DNA of 64,000 nt from Acidobacteriaceae bacterium KBS 89 (GTDB lineage Bacteria; Acidobacteriota; Terriglobia; Terriglobales; Acidobacteriaceae): NCBI GenBank assembly GCA_000381605.1, contig KB906760.1, forward strand, positions 1 to 64,000, read 5' to 3'. The position numbers and the translations under genes are program-made. Below the pieces are notes generated by a model. The model was given only the letters and a program-made list of their open reading frames with translations, was not told the DNA's origin and did no database searches. Below are positions 26,917 to 36,564 of the stretch, in pieces; position 1 is the stretch's first letter; each line of letters starts with the position of its first letter.

Positions 26917-28152
26917 ATGACCACTCTCGCAAAGACCCGACCGCGCGCTCCGCTGCCCTTTCTGGGGCTGGCCTGTGCTGTCGGGGTATCGACCATGTAC
27001 TACAACCAGCCTCTGTTGTTAGAGATGGGCCACACCTACGGGGTTACGGCAGGGCACACCGGATTCGTCGCGGTCGCGACCCAGATCGGTTACGCGGTAG
27101 GACTACTTGCCTTTGTTCCGCTCGGCGACGTGCTGGAGCGCCGCGGGCTGATGATGCGGATGTATGGCACCGTGGCGGTTGCGCTGCTGCTTGTAGCGCT
27201 GGCACCGAGTATCAATCTGTTAATTGCCGGCAGCGTGCTGATCGGCATGTTTGCTTCGGTGACCCACGTCGCCCTGCCTATTGCGCCAGACCTTGTCTCC
27301 CATGAGCAGCGCGGGAGAGCGATTGGCACGGTGATGACTGGGCTGCTACTTGGCATTCTTCTGGCCCGTACATTTGCCGGTTGGGTCAGCGGTATCCACG
27401 GCTGGCGCTGGGTCTTTGTAGTGGCCGCGGTGATGAATGCGTCGTTCGTCCCGCTCATTAAAAGAGTGATGCCAAAGCTTCCACCTCAGCAGAAGCTGCG
27501 CTACAGCGATGCTATGAAGTCGCTGTGGACGCTGGTTCGCACACAGCCGTTGCTGCGAGAGTCCTCCATCATTGGCGCGCTGGTCTTTGCGTCGTTCAGC
27601 TGCTTCTGGACGACGTTGGCCTTTTTGCTGAATAGCCACTACGGGCTTGGTGCAGGTGTGGCGGGCACTTTTGGTGTTGTCGGTGCGGCGGGCGCGTTGG
27701 TAGCGCCGTTGGCCGGTAGACTCGCTGACAAACATGGGTCGCGATGGGTCGTCTCGGTCGGAATGGCGCTGCTCGCCGCTTCGTATTTAATGCTTTGGGC
27801 TGAAGAGACTGCGCGTATTTCGACGGCGCTCCATCTGACGGCGCTCGTCGTGGGAGTAGTTGTGCTGGATATGGGCGCTCAGATGACTCAGGTAGCCAAT
27901 CAGACGCGGATTTTCGGTCTGGTGCCTTCAGCCCGCAGCCGTCTGAACACCGTCTACATGACGGTCTACTTCAGCGGAGCGGCAGCGGGGTCGGCCCTGG
28001 CGACGATCGCCTGGGTGCACTGGGGCTGGAAAGGAGTGTGTATTCTCGCTCTCGGACTGATCGCGCTGGCGGGAATCGTGCATGCGCTGGGGGATCGCGG
28101 CACCGGAGACCACTGCAAGGTGACGACTGAAGACGTCTTTATGGAAGCTTAG
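26917..28152 (+). CDS. MFS transporter (drug/metabolite exporter type)
   Basis: This is a 411-residue inner-membrane protein with about 12 hydrophobic helices. The opening GVSTMYYNQPLLLEMG and the loop GDVLERRGLMMR (motif A) place it among 12-helix MFS exporters of the DHA1/YgaY kind. It lies 54 bases after the acyl-CoA dehydrogenase on the same strand, but no functional link is evident. Substrate is unknown. The gene ends just before the tRNA-Arg gene on the other strand. Confidence 0.88.
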   Translation: MTTLAKTRPRAPLPFLGLACAVGVSTMYYNQPLLLEMGHTYGVTAGHTGFVAVATQIGYAVGLLAFVPLGDVLERRGLMMRMYGTVAVALLLVALAPSINLLIAGSVLIGMFASVTHVALPIAPDLVSHEQRGRAIGTVMTGLLLGILLARTFAGWVSGIHGWRWVFVVAAVMNASFVPLIKRVMPKLPPQQKLRYSDAMKSLWTLVRTQPLLRESSIIGALVFASFSCFWTTLAFLLNSHYGLGAGVAGTFGVVGAAGALVAPLAGRLADKHGSRWVVSVGMALLAASYLMLWAEETARISTALHLTALVVGVVVLDMGAQMTQVANQTRIFGLVPSARSRLNTVYMTVYFSGAAAGSALATIAWVHWGWKGVCILALGLIALAGIVHALGDRGTGDHCKVTTEDVFMEA

Positions 28153-28178
28153 GCGGCGCCCGGCGAACGCCATAGGGG

Positions 28179-28255
28179 TGGTGAGCGAGGCAGGGCTCGA
28201 ACCTGCAACCGTCAGCTTAGAAGGCTGATGCTCTATCCAATTGAGCTACTCGCCC
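28179..28255 (-). tRNA. tRNA-Arg(UCU)
   Basis: On the minus strand the acceptor stem GGGCGAG pairs with CTCGCTC. The D arm (GCTC...GAGC), anticodon arm with loop CTTCTAA (anticodon TCT) and T arm GCAGG-TTCGAGC-CCTGC all fold. The 3' CCA is encoded. A TACAAT box lies about 15 bases upstream. Confidence 0.95.
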
Positions 28256-28661
28256 GCTTGCACCAGTTTCGATTGTAGCGGGGAAGCACTTGCGACAGGG
28301 AGTGGGCAAGAGGGAACCAGCGCTCCGAGCCGTCATAAGAATTTTTTTTGCGAATTTGCCCGGAAATTCGCTTGTCAAGCCCCAAAACCACCTAACCTAC
28401 TCAAACAAAAGGAAATCGAGCTGGCACGTTAGTTTGGTTCAATCCGTTAAAATGGTAGTAGAGATTAGAAATTGCGGTTGGTTTTCGTGCCTTCCCTCGC
28501 TTCAATGCCTTTGAGTGCTAACTTTTTTCATTGCAATATTTTGGACGCAACTCCTTTGGTTGGAATAATTTAGCGGCACCGTCCCGGCGTAACTCTATGA
28601 AATAATTCGAGTTACGCGCGGGCAATAGGAGGGGGGTACCCCTTTGGAAAAAGCCGGCCAC
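28256..28661. other. Intergenic region upstream of tRNA-Arg
   Basis: About 400 bases. The right-hand part of the tRNA-Arg promoter should be here (TACAAT on the minus strand near 28271-28276). Otherwise the sequence is AT-rich with no frame, hairpin-plus-T-run or repeat that I can support. Confidence 0.35.
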
Positions 28662-29261
28662 CTAAGAAAAGGCGAGGTCTTTGCTGCGAAGCAGCGCAAC
28701 AACAGCATCCAGCGCGGAGGCCCAGTTTTCTTCCGCGGCCTGCGCATCATGACCAAGAGCTTTGACGTAAAGACTCACGGCAAAGCCCTCCTGCGGGCCG
28801 GTCAGATCGACCATCGCCGGACGAATGATGCAATCCAGCATCGCGTAGGGATGTTCTAACGGGACGGCGTGCCGGGTGAGGCGGTGCAGCATCTGTTCCT
28901 GAAGGTGAAACGACGCAAAGAGCGATCGTTCGCGCCACAGCACGTCGACATAGCTGCCGAATCCAGCAGGTCCCTCGTCGGCTGCAATGTCCAGTTCCGC
29001 GCGCAGCGTATCGAGTTCCTCGACGTCAAGCGGCCACGCATCGCACTTCGCTGTGAAGACCGGCGATCGCGTCGCGTTGAGTGCGCGAAGGGCATGCATC
29101 AGCGGAGGGAAGTGCTCGGCCTCAGGCAGATGATCGAGGTCGTAGGGGTTTTCGCGCAGGTCGATGAACCGTCGGTTGCCGGTGCTGTCCGATGGATCAG
29201 ACCACGGCACGACAAGGACAGGATCGTCTCCGGAACACTCTGCGGACCATTCAGAAAGCAT
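28662..29261 (-). CDS. Conserved hypothetical protein
   Basis: This 199-residue soluble acidic protein has no signal peptide and no known motif. It is rich in Asp, Glu and Leu, with segments such as WSDPSDSTGNRRFIDLRENP and YVDVLWRERSLFASFHLQEQ that read like a stable globular fold. Frame length and codon use match the neighbours, so the gene is likely real. It sits 49 bases after the end of the hydrolase gene on the same strand and may be co-transcribed with it. Function unknown. Confidence 0.7.
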   Translation of the reverse strand: MLSEWSAECSGDDPVLVVPWSDPSDSTGNRRFIDLRENPYDLDHLPEAEHFPPLMHALRALNATRSPVFTAKCDAWPLDVEELDTLRAELDIAADEGPAGFGSYVDVLWRERSLFASFHLQEQMLHRLTRHAVPLEHPYAMLDCIIRPAMVDLTGPQEGFAVSLYVKALGHDAQAAEENWASALDAVVALLRSKDLAFS

Positions 29262-29310
29262 TACTAACTATCTTAGCGTCACAGGATGGCGGGCGCTGCC
29301 GAGCGAAGGC

Positions 29311-30348
29311 TCAGCCATGGGCCAGAACAAAACGCAGCAGCGTATGTTCGGCCCAGTAGCCGTCGTAGCCGCTGAGCTCGTCGGGCTGTGCAAGAAAAGC
29401 GCAATGGCCACCGCCACTGCTCTCGATCAGCGTGATGTTGGGATTCGCGATGATTTTGTCGCGGCTTTCCGAAGTCAGGCGGATGAACGGGTCGTCGAGC
29501 GCATGCAAAACCAGCGTCGGCACGGCAACGCGATCGAGCACACGAGCAGCAGCGGCGCGGTAATAGTAGTCGTCCGCGCCGGAAAACCCGGAGTACAGCG
29601 CAGTAATTCGATCGTCAAACTCGCGCAGCGAATGGATTCCGACGGCGCGATTTCGATCATAGGCACGAGGAAATAGAACGGCTTTGCGACGGAAGCGCCG
29701 TAGAAGATTGCGGAGAAACTTCAGCTCGTACAGGCGGTTCTGCGGGAGATGCATCGCATCGGCCGACGGGCCAAGATCGACTGCAGGAGAAACTCCGATC
29801 ACCGAATGAAGCGCAGCAGGCGCCGCAGAGCCAAGCTCGCCCGCGAGCTTCAGGACGAGGTTGCCTCCCATCGAGTAGCCGACCAGCGATATCGATCGGA
29901 GCCCATATTTCGTAATTAAGAAGTTCATCACCTTGAGCACGTCGTTAGACAGTCCAGAGTGATAGAGCGTAGGCGATAACGCCTCCGTGCCGCCGCAGTT
30001 GCGCATATTCATGCGGACGATGTTGCAACCTGCTCGCCAAAGCTTGTTCGAGTTGCCGACAACGTACTGCGAGTTCGACGAGCCTTCCAGTCCGTGCACG
30101 ATGATCGCCGTGGGCCGGCCATCGCGTACCTCGTCCGGCTGCCAGTGGCAATGACAGAGGACCTGACTTGCAATCTGGTTCGCGGTTGCGGGAGAAACCT
30201 CGACCAACTGCGCCTCGGGCGGGGGTAGAACGTTGACGCGCGCGAGATAGTTGCCGGCAATCGTCTGCAGGTGTCCGTTGCTCAAAAAACGCCGGGGACG
30301 AAACTCTGCGGCGTGACTTGCAATGGTCTCAAATTCGACTGTCTGCAT
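29311..30348 (-). CDS. YheT-like alpha/beta-hydrolase
   Basis: This 345-residue protein belongs to the YheT/ABHD1 esterase group. The N-terminal FLSNGHLQTIAGNYLAR is a family mark, followed by IIVHGLEGSSNSQYV (oxyanion region), the nucleophile elbow GYSMGGN and late Asp/His residues (VLHALDDPFIR and SGGGHCAFL). The ATG at 30348 overlaps the upstream stop codon (TGATG), so it is preferred over the GTG at 30354. It is coupled to the DUF72 gene. Substrates of this family are poorly known (short acyl esters in tests of relatives). Confidence 0.88.
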   Translation of the reverse strand: MQTVEFETIASHAAEFRPRRFLSNGHLQTIAGNYLARVNVLPPPEAQLVEVSPATANQIASQVLCHCHWQPDEVRDGRPTAIIVHGLEGSSNSQYVVGNSNKLWRAGCNIVRMNMRNCGGTEALSPTLYHSGLSNDVLKVMNFLITKYGLRSISLVGYSMGGNLVLKLAGELGSAAPAALHSVIGVSPAVDLGPSADAMHLPQNRLYELKFLRNLLRRFRRKAVLFPRAYDRNRAVGIHSLREFDDRITALYSGFSGADDYYYRAAAARVLDRVAVPTLVLHALDDPFIRLTSESRDKIIANPNITLIESSGGGHCAFLAQPDELSGYDGYWAEHTLLRFVLAHG

Positions 30349-31091
30349 CAGCACTTACCTGTACTTGAGAGGGCGAGGAACGCCGTCGCATTGAGTGCAC
30401 CGGTGGGTTCATCTTCATGCTTGAAGTACACGTAGACGTCGCGCTGCTCAGCGAGGGCAATAAAACGCTTGGCGAAAGCATCGAGTTCCGGCATCGAGTA
30501 GCCGCCGCTGCGCCTCAGCCTGTAGCATGCATGTCCCGCCGCGGTATGGACCTCAGGGGTAAGGAGATCGTCAGTCTCCGCCACGCAAAGCGCGGCGTTG
30601 TTCTCGCGCAGGACCGAGTAGATCTCTTCCGTGAACCACGATTCGTGGCGGAACTCGAATGCAATCGGCGGAGCGTCCTTGGCTCGAAGTGCTGGCGTGG
30701 CCATGAAGCCGCTGAGCCGCTCGGCATCGGCCTTGAAGTTGGGCGGAAGTTGGAAGAGCAGCAGTCCAAGTTTGGCCGCCAGCCGCACTGGGTCAAGCGC
30801 AGCAACGAACTGGGCCACGTCGTCCTCGCACTCGCTCAGTCGCTTGAAGTGGGTAATGCGTTGGGGTGCCTTGAAGCTGAAACGAAAGTTCGTCGGAGTC
30901 GAGGACAGCCAGCCGTCGAGCATCTTTGCCGTTGGCAACGCACGGAAAGTGTAGTTGACCTCGACCGAGGTCAGCTGCGTCGCGTAGAACTCGAGGAAGC
31001 GCTTTGCCGGCGTACCGACAGGGTAGAACTCTGGCTTCCATGTCGGATACGCCCAGCCCGACGTCCCAGCATAGAGACGATCAGACGGCAT
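30348..31091 (-). CDS. DUF72 family protein (YecE-like)
   Basis: This is a 247-residue predicted TIM-barrel protein. The start region RLYAGTSGWAYPTWKPEFYP and the segments VEVNYTFRALP, FRFSFKAPQRITH and IAFEFRHESWF are classical DUF72 features. Its role is not established in any organism. I choose the ATG at 31091; a longer reading from a TTG at 31121 has no support. The stop overlaps the start of the YheT-like gene, so the two are translationally coupled. Confidence 0.88.
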   Translation of the reverse strand: MPSDRLYAGTSGWAYPTWKPEFYPVGTPAKRFLEFYATQLTSVEVNYTFRALPTAKMLDGWLSSTPTNFRFSFKAPQRITHFKRLSECEDDVAQFVAALDPVRLAAKLGLLLFQLPPNFKADAERLSGFMATPALRAKDAPPIAFEFRHESWFTEEIYSVLRENNAALCVAETDDLLTPEVHTAAGHACYRLRRSGGYSMPELDAFAKRFIALAEQRDVYVYFKHEDEPTGALNATAFLALSSTGKC

Positions 31092-31155
31092 GGTCGGTGA
31101 TGCTTGGGAGATGCGGGGCAAGGTTGAACCGCAGTGTGTAGGGATGAGAGAAGTT

Positions 31156-31231
31156 TGGGGCGGCTAGTGGGTTTCGAACCCACGACATCCGCTGCCACAG
31201 AGCGGCGTTCTGCCACTGAACTATAGCCGCC
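31156..31231 (-). tRNA. tRNA-His(GUG)
   Basis: The minus strand folds as a tRNA with anticodon loop CTGTGGC (GTG). The extra 5' G pairs with C73, giving an eight-pair acceptor stem (GGCGGCTA / TAGCCGCC), the identity mark of tRNA-His. The 3' CCA is encoded. Confidence 0.95.
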
Positions 31232-31294
31232 GTATACTGGAATTATAGCACTGGCGCCTCGCCGGGCAACTCAGGGGGAGACGGTGGGGGTCCG

Positions 31295-31837
31295 ATGGCG
31301 TTTACGGCGAAACCCGAAGTCCTGTCGCCCCGCGTGAAACGCGGTGGCAAGGCCTTCGACGACGAAAACCTCGATCTCCTGTCGCATGTGTTGGACGATT
31401 TCATTAGAATTCCGGGTACTTCGATCCGATTCGGCCTGGACGGCATCGTCGGCTTCATCCCCGGGATCGGCGACCTGATCGGCGGGATTGCCTCCTGCAT
31501 CATCATCATTGCGGCGTGGGTCAGAGGGGTTTCCTATGTTACGGTCGCGCGGATGGTGGCAAACGTTGCGATTGAAGTGGTAGTCGGTTCGGTTCCGGTA
31601 CTCGGCGATATGTTTGACATCGCATGGCGTGCGAATCGGCGTAATTATGCATTGCTGGTAGGTAGTGTCGACGAGCCGCGAAAGCACACAGTACAAAGCT
31701 GGTTCTTTCTCGGTGGCCTGTGTCTGGTGCTGGCCGCACTGATTCTGCTCCCCATGCTCTTACTTGCGTGGGTCTTCGATGGCCTGTTCCATACGCTGTT
31801 CGGGACAGGCTCCAACGGGCTTTTCGGCACGCTGTGA
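31295..31837 (+). CDS. DUF4112 family membrane protein
   Basis: This 180-residue protein has the family core FGLDGIVGFIPGIGDLIGGI, repeated in weaker form at VVGSVPVLGDMFDIAWRANR. Three hydrophobic stretches lie around 45-75, 85-105 and 140-165. The first two match the DUF4112 core and the last is a terminal anchor. GGTGGGGG precedes the ATG. It is flanked by two tRNA genes. Function is unknown across the family. Confidence 0.85.
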   Translation: MAFTAKPEVLSPRVKRGGKAFDDENLDLLSHVLDDFIRIPGTSIRFGLDGIVGFIPGIGDLIGGIASCIIIIAAWVRGVSYVTVARMVANVAIEVVVGSVPVLGDMFDIAWRANRRNYALLVGSVDEPRKHTVQSWFFLGGLCLVLAALILLPMLLLAWVFDGLFHTLFGTGSNGLFGTL

Positions 31838-31863
31838 GGGCCGATGCGATAAACTAGAAGAGT

Positions 31864-31940
31864 CGGGGCGTAGCGCAGTCTGGTAGCGCATCTGCTTTGG
31901 GAGCAGAGGGTCGGGGGTTCGAATCCCTCCGCCCCGACCA
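31864..31940 (+). tRNA. tRNA-Pro(UGG)
   Basis: The acceptor CGGGGCG pairs with CGCCCCG. The anticodon arm TCTGC-TTTGGGA-GCAGA gives TGG, and the T arm is GGGGG-TTCGAAT-CCCTC (one wobble pair). The 3' ACCA is encoded. Confidence 0.96.
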
Positions 31941-32190
31941 TCAAAACAATCACTTAGCGCACTCGCGGATCCCTCGAAAATGAAATGTGGCGAATTTGTA
32001 GCGGGTTCGATCCGTCTGGATCGATCGCTGTGCATTGACAAGAATTGCTTGATCGCGCCTTCCTTCATTTGAAAAAGTGCTCTCCATGAATCCCCATAAC
32101 CCATGTGCCTCGGCAAGATCAGGATAGATTTCGAGCGCCTTAGCAAGGCGGCTTGCGTCTGGGGAATCATCGCGGCAGAATCTCCTCCGG

Positions 32191-33321
32191 TCATAAATTG
32201 TGAATCCCTCCGCCCGCAAGACCGGGGAGAATCCGTTCCAGGCCGCGAACCAACCTTTGATTTTCTGGCGCGGAACGAACTGCAACTCGCAGGTGACCTT
32301 CCGCGAGTCCTTCAAAGTTAGCGCACGATCGGAGCACCAGTTGCTCCTCAACAATCATTCTCTCCCAGAGCAAGTTGGTGTCGATCTCTTTTGGAAATCG
32401 AAGCAGGAGAAAGTTTGCGCGTGAGGGATAAGTGGCAATCTTCAGTCGTTCAAGCTCCTGTTCAAGCCACAAGCGCTGCTGATCATTCACGATCAGCGAC
32501 TGTTCTGCATACGTAAGGTCCTGCAGCGCGGCGCAGACTGCGTTTCCACTGAGGTTTGTGATCGGCCACGGGGCGATGAAGCGATTCAGTGAATGAATTA
32601 TCGACGATTCGCCAATCGCATACGCTACCCTGAGCCCCGGGATACCAAAGAATTTTGTGACCGATCGAAACACAATGACATTTGCTTGATCCATCGCCAA
32701 TCGCGTCAATGAATCGGACGGGCAGTAGTCGATGAATGCCTCATCCAGCAATACTGTAATGTCGTGCTGGGCCGCCGCTTTCATTAGGCTGCGCATCTTT
32801 GCCGTATTGCAAAGCGCCCCTGAAGGATTTTGAGGATTTGCGAGCAGAATTGCATCGCTTGAATGGTCCAGGAGGGCCGCTAGAATCGCATCGATCTCAT
32901 ACGCAAATCCTTTTTCTTGTGAAAGGCGATAAGGGGCAACGGCAACGCCGGCATTTTCAAGCGTGTGCCGATACTCGCCAAACGAGGGCACTGGTAAAAG
33001 GCAACATTTGATTGTGAGCGACCGTAAGGCGGCCTCCAATAGCGGCACAAGACCATTCGCAACAGCTACGTTGTTTGGCTGGAGATCCATGCGTTTCGCG
33101 ATCGCCTCTTTCAACTCAACCAATTCGAGATCCGGATACGTCCCGAGCGTCGAGGGCTCTTCGAGCGCTAGCCGTATTGCAGCGATGGCAGACTTTGGAG
33201 GCCCCGCAGGATTGATATTGGCGCTGAAATCGATCAGGCCACTCATCGATATTCCGTACCGCGCGACGATGTCCCTATGTTGCCCGCCATGCGGTGGCAA
33301 ATCGTGCGGAGAAGAGCTCAT
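32191..33321 (-). CDS. cobD: Threonine-phosphate decarboxylase CobD (aminotransferase fold)
   Basis: This PLP enzyme makes (R)-1-amino-2-propanol phosphate, the arm that links the corrin ring to the lower nucleotide. It has 376 residues and a fold-type I pattern: ANPQNPSGALC, VLLDEAFIDY and the PLP-lysine region FRSVTKFFGIPGLRVAYAIG. The opening PPHGGQHRDIVARYGI matches CobD/CobC proteins. The ATG overlaps the cbiB stop (ATGA) with GGAGG seven bases upstream. It is the last gene of the riboswitch-led operon. The name follows the Salmonella convention; the Pseudomonas name is CobC. Confidence 0.9.
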   Translation of the reverse strand: MSSSPHDLPPHGGQHRDIVARYGISMSGLIDFSANINPAGPPKSAIAAIRLALEEPSTLGTYPDLELVELKEAIAKRMDLQPNNVAVANGLVPLLEAALRSLTIKCCLLPVPSFGEYRHTLENAGVAVAPYRLSQEKGFAYEIDAILAALLDHSSDAILLANPQNPSGALCNTAKMRSLMKAAAQHDITVLLDEAFIDYCPSDSLTRLAMDQANVIVFRSVTKFFGIPGLRVAYAIGESSIIHSLNRFIAPWPITNLSGNAVCAALQDLTYAEQSLIVNDQQRLWLEQELERLKIATYPSRANFLLLRFPKEIDTNLLWERMIVEEQLVLRSCANFEGLAEGHLRVAVRSAPENQRLVRGLERILPGLAGGGIHNL

Positions 33322-34274
33322 CCTTTCCTCCTTCGCAGCAGTAGTGTGGTGATGGCCCCCAGAACAGAGACCGCCGCGACGATCCGAATCGCCTGCTTCG
33401 CTTTTTTTGGCGTGGGACTAGAAAATCGATCTCCGATGAGAGGTGCAGCCACACGTTCGCCATAGTAGAAGTTCTCGCCACCAAGCCGCACGCGCAGCGC
33501 GCCGGCCATTGCGCTCTCCGGCTGCCCCGCGTTTGGGCTCTTGTGTTTCATACCGTCCCGCAACCATGTTCCCAATGCAGCCGGACCATCTGCCTCTTCA
33601 GCGGCTGCTGCCGCCACGGTGATTCCCAGCGCAGTCAGCCGCGCCGGCAGGAAGTTGGCCACGTCGTCTAACCGTGCCGCTACCTTTCCGAAATAAAAAT
33701 ATCTCTCATCCGCATGGCCGATCATTGAGTCAAGGGTATTGATCGCCTTATAGGCTATCGCGAGGGGTACTCCTCCAATTGCCATGTAGAACAGGGGCGC
33801 AATCACACCGTCAGAGCAACTCTCCGCCAGAGTTTCAATGACAGCACGGCTGATCTCCTGAGCGTTCAGACCTTGGGTGTCTCGGCCGACGATCCTGGCG
33901 AGCCGCCGTCGCGCCCGTGCGGTATCGTCCATCTCTAGCGCGGAGACGACAGCTGAGCCTTCGTCGTACAGATTGCGCGATGCGAGGCAGGTCCATGCAA
34001 ACAGAATCTCCGTAACGAATCCCAACCCATTGCTTCTTCTGTACATCCATGCGATCGTTTTTGTTGTGCTCACGTAGGCGGCGCCAACTATGCCAACGGC
34101 CAAAATACCACCGGTTGCGAGTTCAATCGCGGGCCGTTGAGCAGGTTTACGCAACAGACGCTCGCCTATTTCCACGCCCTTGCCGATCAAGCGCACGGGA
34201 TGTGGAAGCCACTCGGGATCTCCGGCCATCCAATCGAACATGTAGGCACTAGCTAGGACCTTTCGACTGAACAC
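33318..34274 (-). CDS. cbiB: Adenosylcobinamide-phosphate synthase CbiB
   Basis: This inner-membrane enzyme joins aminopropanol phosphate to adenosylcobyric acid. The protein has 318 residues and starts close to the family hallmark FDWMAGDPEWLPHPVRLIGK; PNAGQPESAMAGALRVRLGG near the C-terminus is also characteristic. I set the start at the GTG at 34274, whose G is the last base of the cobQ stop codon (TAGTG), with GGAAGG nine bases upstream. A longer reading from a TTG at 34301 lacks such support. Several hydrophobic helices are present. Confidence 0.92.
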   Translation of the reverse strand: MFSRKVLASAYMFDWMAGDPEWLPHPVRLIGKGVEIGERLLRKPAQRPAIELATGGILAVGIVGAAYVSTTKTIAWMYRRSNGLGFVTEILFAWTCLASRNLYDEGSAVVSALEMDDTARARRRLARIVGRDTQGLNAQEISRAVIETLAESCSDGVIAPLFYMAIGGVPLAIAYKAINTLDSMIGHADERYFYFGKVAARLDDVANFLPARLTALGITVAAAAAEEADGPAALGTWLRDGMKHKSPNAGQPESAMAGALRVRLGGENFYYGERVAAPLIGDRFSSPTPKKAKQAIRIVAAVSVLGAITTLLLRRRKG

Positions 34275-35884
34275 TACGCCACGCCTTCCTTTCGCGAACA
34301 ATGAAGGCCGGCTTCCGGGGCGACGCCTTTGTAGGAAAGTCCGACCCAGCCGAAGATCGTATCCATGTCCAGTGCGTTCTCGACCTCACGGGCGAGTTGA
34401 TTGAGCGATTCTTCGCGAAGCTCTTTCCATAGATGAAGCTCGTCCGGAGCGCTGAGGTGATGAAATGCGCGCGCGGCTCGAATGAATTGATGGCGAAAGC
34501 TGTCGTTGTCGAAGAGTCCATGCAAGTAGGTGCCAACGATGCGCGAATCGGCGCCGATACATCCATCGTTACTCAAGCCCGATGATGATTCAGAACGGGT
34601 TGAGAGGACTGCGAAGTGCATATCTTCTGTCAGATAGATTGTCTGACCAATGTGGATCTCGTAACCGGAAAGCCTGTTGTCCGTAATGGGTTGCCCAAAC
34701 AAGATTCCCGCCGCCATCTTCCCCTTCGCATTCCTAGTTACTTTGTCCGCCTGCATGACGGTTTGGATCGGCAACAGGCCAAGTCCAGGGACCGAGCCAC
34801 TGCGCTCCATGCCGAGAGGATCGGTAATCGTTTCTCCAAGCATCTGCATGCCACCGCAGATCCCAACTATCAGACCACTCTTCGCATACTGCTGGACCGC
34901 GACGTCCAGGCCCCGTTCGCGCATCCATAGCAGATCACCCACCGTCTGCTTACTCCCGGGCAGAACCAGCACGTCAGCCTGGGCAATTACCTCCCCCGTC
35001 CGACAAAACAGCAACGAGACCGTGGGCTCTGCGCGAAGAGAATCAAAGTCCGTAAAGTTCGAAAAGGAGGGGAACGCAACCACGGCCACTCGCAAAGGGC
35101 GACTACACGAGTTGGCGGGAGTGGCATCCTGCGGCCACTGTGTCTGTGTCGAAACCGGCAGGCCTAGACTGTCCTCTTCTTCGAGCATCAACGAGCCCAG
35201 GTAACGAACTACTCCTATGCAAGGCTTCTGCACGCGCGCTTCGATCATTCGTATGCCCGGCTCCAGAAGGCCGGTATCGCCGCGGAATTTATTGATCGCG
35301 AATCCTCGGATGCGGTCTCGCTCGTCGGGCTCGAGCAGCTCCAGCGTTCCCAGCAACGAGGCGAACACTCCCCCGCGATCGATGTCGCCAACCAGCAAAC
35401 AACAAGCATCGGCCATCTCCGCCATCCGCATATTAACGATGTCGTGTTGCTTCAGGTTGATCTCTGCGGGCGATCCAGCGCCTTCCAGAATAATGACGTC
35501 ATATTGTGATGCCAGCTTTTCGTAGCTTTCGCACACGATCGGTAGCAACTCCTCTACGCGTCTCTGGTAATAATCTGCCGCGGTTACTCTTCCCCAGATT
35601 GTCCCGCGTACGACCACCTGCGCGGACGTGTCACCAGACGGCTTGATCAGAACGGGATTCATATGGACCGAGGCAGGGACTCCAGCCGCCTCAGCCTGCA
35701 GCGCCTGTGCACGGCCGATCTCCAGGCCTTCCACTGTGGCGGCCGAGTTCAATGACATGTTCTGGGATTTGAACGGTGCGACCCGATGACCATGCTGCGC
35801 GAAGATGCGGCACAGGGCCGCAGTCAGCAGCGATTTGCCGACGTGAGAGCTGGTGCCAAGGACCATGATCGCGCGCGCTCTCAC
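34274..35884 (-). CDS. cobQ: Cobyric acid synthase CobQ/CbiP
   Basis: CobQ amidates four side chains of adenosylcobyrinic acid a,c-diamide, using glutamine and ATP. The 536-residue protein has an N-terminal ATP domain (MVLGTSSHVGKSLLTAALCR and PFKSQNMSLNSAATVEGLEI) and a C-terminal class I glutaminase domain (LPGSKQTVGDLLWMRE, then GICGGMQMLGE with the Cys nucleophile). The GTG at 35884 overlaps the bluB stop (GTGA) with GGAGAG nine bases upstream, so I prefer it over a TTG at 35908. Confidence 0.95.
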   Translation of the reverse strand: MRARAIMVLGTSSHVGKSLLTAALCRIFAQHGHRVAPFKSQNMSLNSAATVEGLEIGRAQALQAEAAGVPASVHMNPVLIKPSGDTSAQVVVRGTIWGRVTAADYYQRRVEELLPIVCESYEKLASQYDVIILEGAGSPAEINLKQHDIVNMRMAEMADACCLLVGDIDRGGVFASLLGTLELLEPDERDRIRGFAINKFRGDTGLLEPGIRMIEARVQKPCIGVVRYLGSLMLEEEDSLGLPVSTQTQWPQDATPANSCSRPLRVAVVAFPSFSNFTDFDSLRAEPTVSLLFCRTGEVIAQADVLVLPGSKQTVGDLLWMRERGLDVAVQQYAKSGLIVGICGGMQMLGETITDPLGMERSGSVPGLGLLPIQTVMQADKVTRNAKGKMAAGILFGQPITDNRLSGYEIHIGQTIYLTEDMHFAVLSTRSESSSGLSNDGCIGADSRIVGTYLHGLFDNDSFRHQFIRAARAFHHLSAPDELHLWKELREESLNQLAREVENALDMDTIFGWVGLSYKGVAPEAGLHCSRKEGVA

Positions 35885-36564
35885 CGTATTCGTCTCTCCG
35901 CGTCCCAACGGCTGTCGTATCGGTCCAATGAGAGCACGCTCTGCAGCGGAGTCCGCCGCTCCCAGCCGGCGCGCTCGAGATCGGGTTCGGCGGCGAATGC
36001 CTCAACATGTCCGAGACATAGATAGGCCACAGGCGTAATGTGCTCCGGAATATTCAACGCGGCCCGAAGTAGGCTTGGCTCTAGAATGCTCACCCAACCC
36101 ACGCCAATCCCCTCCGCCCTTGCCGCTAGCCACAGGTTCTGTACTGCGCAGACAGCAGAGTACAGCGCTGTCTCCGGCATCGTCCGACGTCCAAGTCGAT
36201 GCCCTTGATTGCTTTGCGAATCACACACGATGCAAAGGTTTTGCGGTGCTTCGAGGATGCCTTCGAGCTTCATGACAGCATAATTCTCTCGCAGTTCGCC
36301 TTCGTATCCGGCGATGGCCTCCTGGTTCGCATCGAGAAAGATCTTGTGTATTGTCTGACGCACAACAACATCACGTATGATGATAAAGCGCCACGGCTGC
36401 ATCAGCCCGACAGAGGGGGCGTTGTGCGCCGCTTCCAAGAGCTTGCGAAGGAGTTCGTCCGACATCGGTTCCGGCAAAAAACCACGGCGCACATCTCTTC
36501 GCTCGCGAATTGCCCGGTAAACGGCTTGACGCTCGGTCTCGTCGAAGCCCAGGGCCTTTTTCAT
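35881..36564 (-). CDS. bluB: 5,6-dimethylbenzimidazole synthase BluB
   Basis: BluB breaks down FMNH2 with oxygen to yield dimethylbenzimidazole, the lower base of cobalamin. The 227-residue protein has the nitroreductase-like fold: RRDVRRGFLPEPMSDELLRK, AAHNAPSVGLMQPWRFIII and the typical ARAEGIGVGWVSIL. The ATG at 36564 overlaps the pduO stop (ATGA), which fixes the start; readings from 36570 or 36582 are less likely. Its presence beside cobT means the organism can make its own lower ligand aerobically. Confidence 0.93.
   Translation of the reverse strand: MKKALGFDETERQAVYRAIRERRDVRRGFLPEPMSDELLRKLLEAAHNAPSVGLMQPWRFIIIRDVVVRQTIHKIFLDANQEAIAGYEGELRENYAVMKLEGILEAPQNLCIVCDSQSNQGHRLGRRTMPETALYSAVCAVQNLWLAARAEGIGVGWVSILEPSLLRAALNIPEHITPVAYLCLGHVEAFAAEPDLERAGWERRTPLQSVLSLDRYDSRWDAERRIR

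Noticed and set aside
31950..32354. 134-codon leftward frame between tRNA-Pro and cobD
   Set aside because: Overlaps the 3' end of cobD in another frame, has no ribosome site and no recognisable domain.
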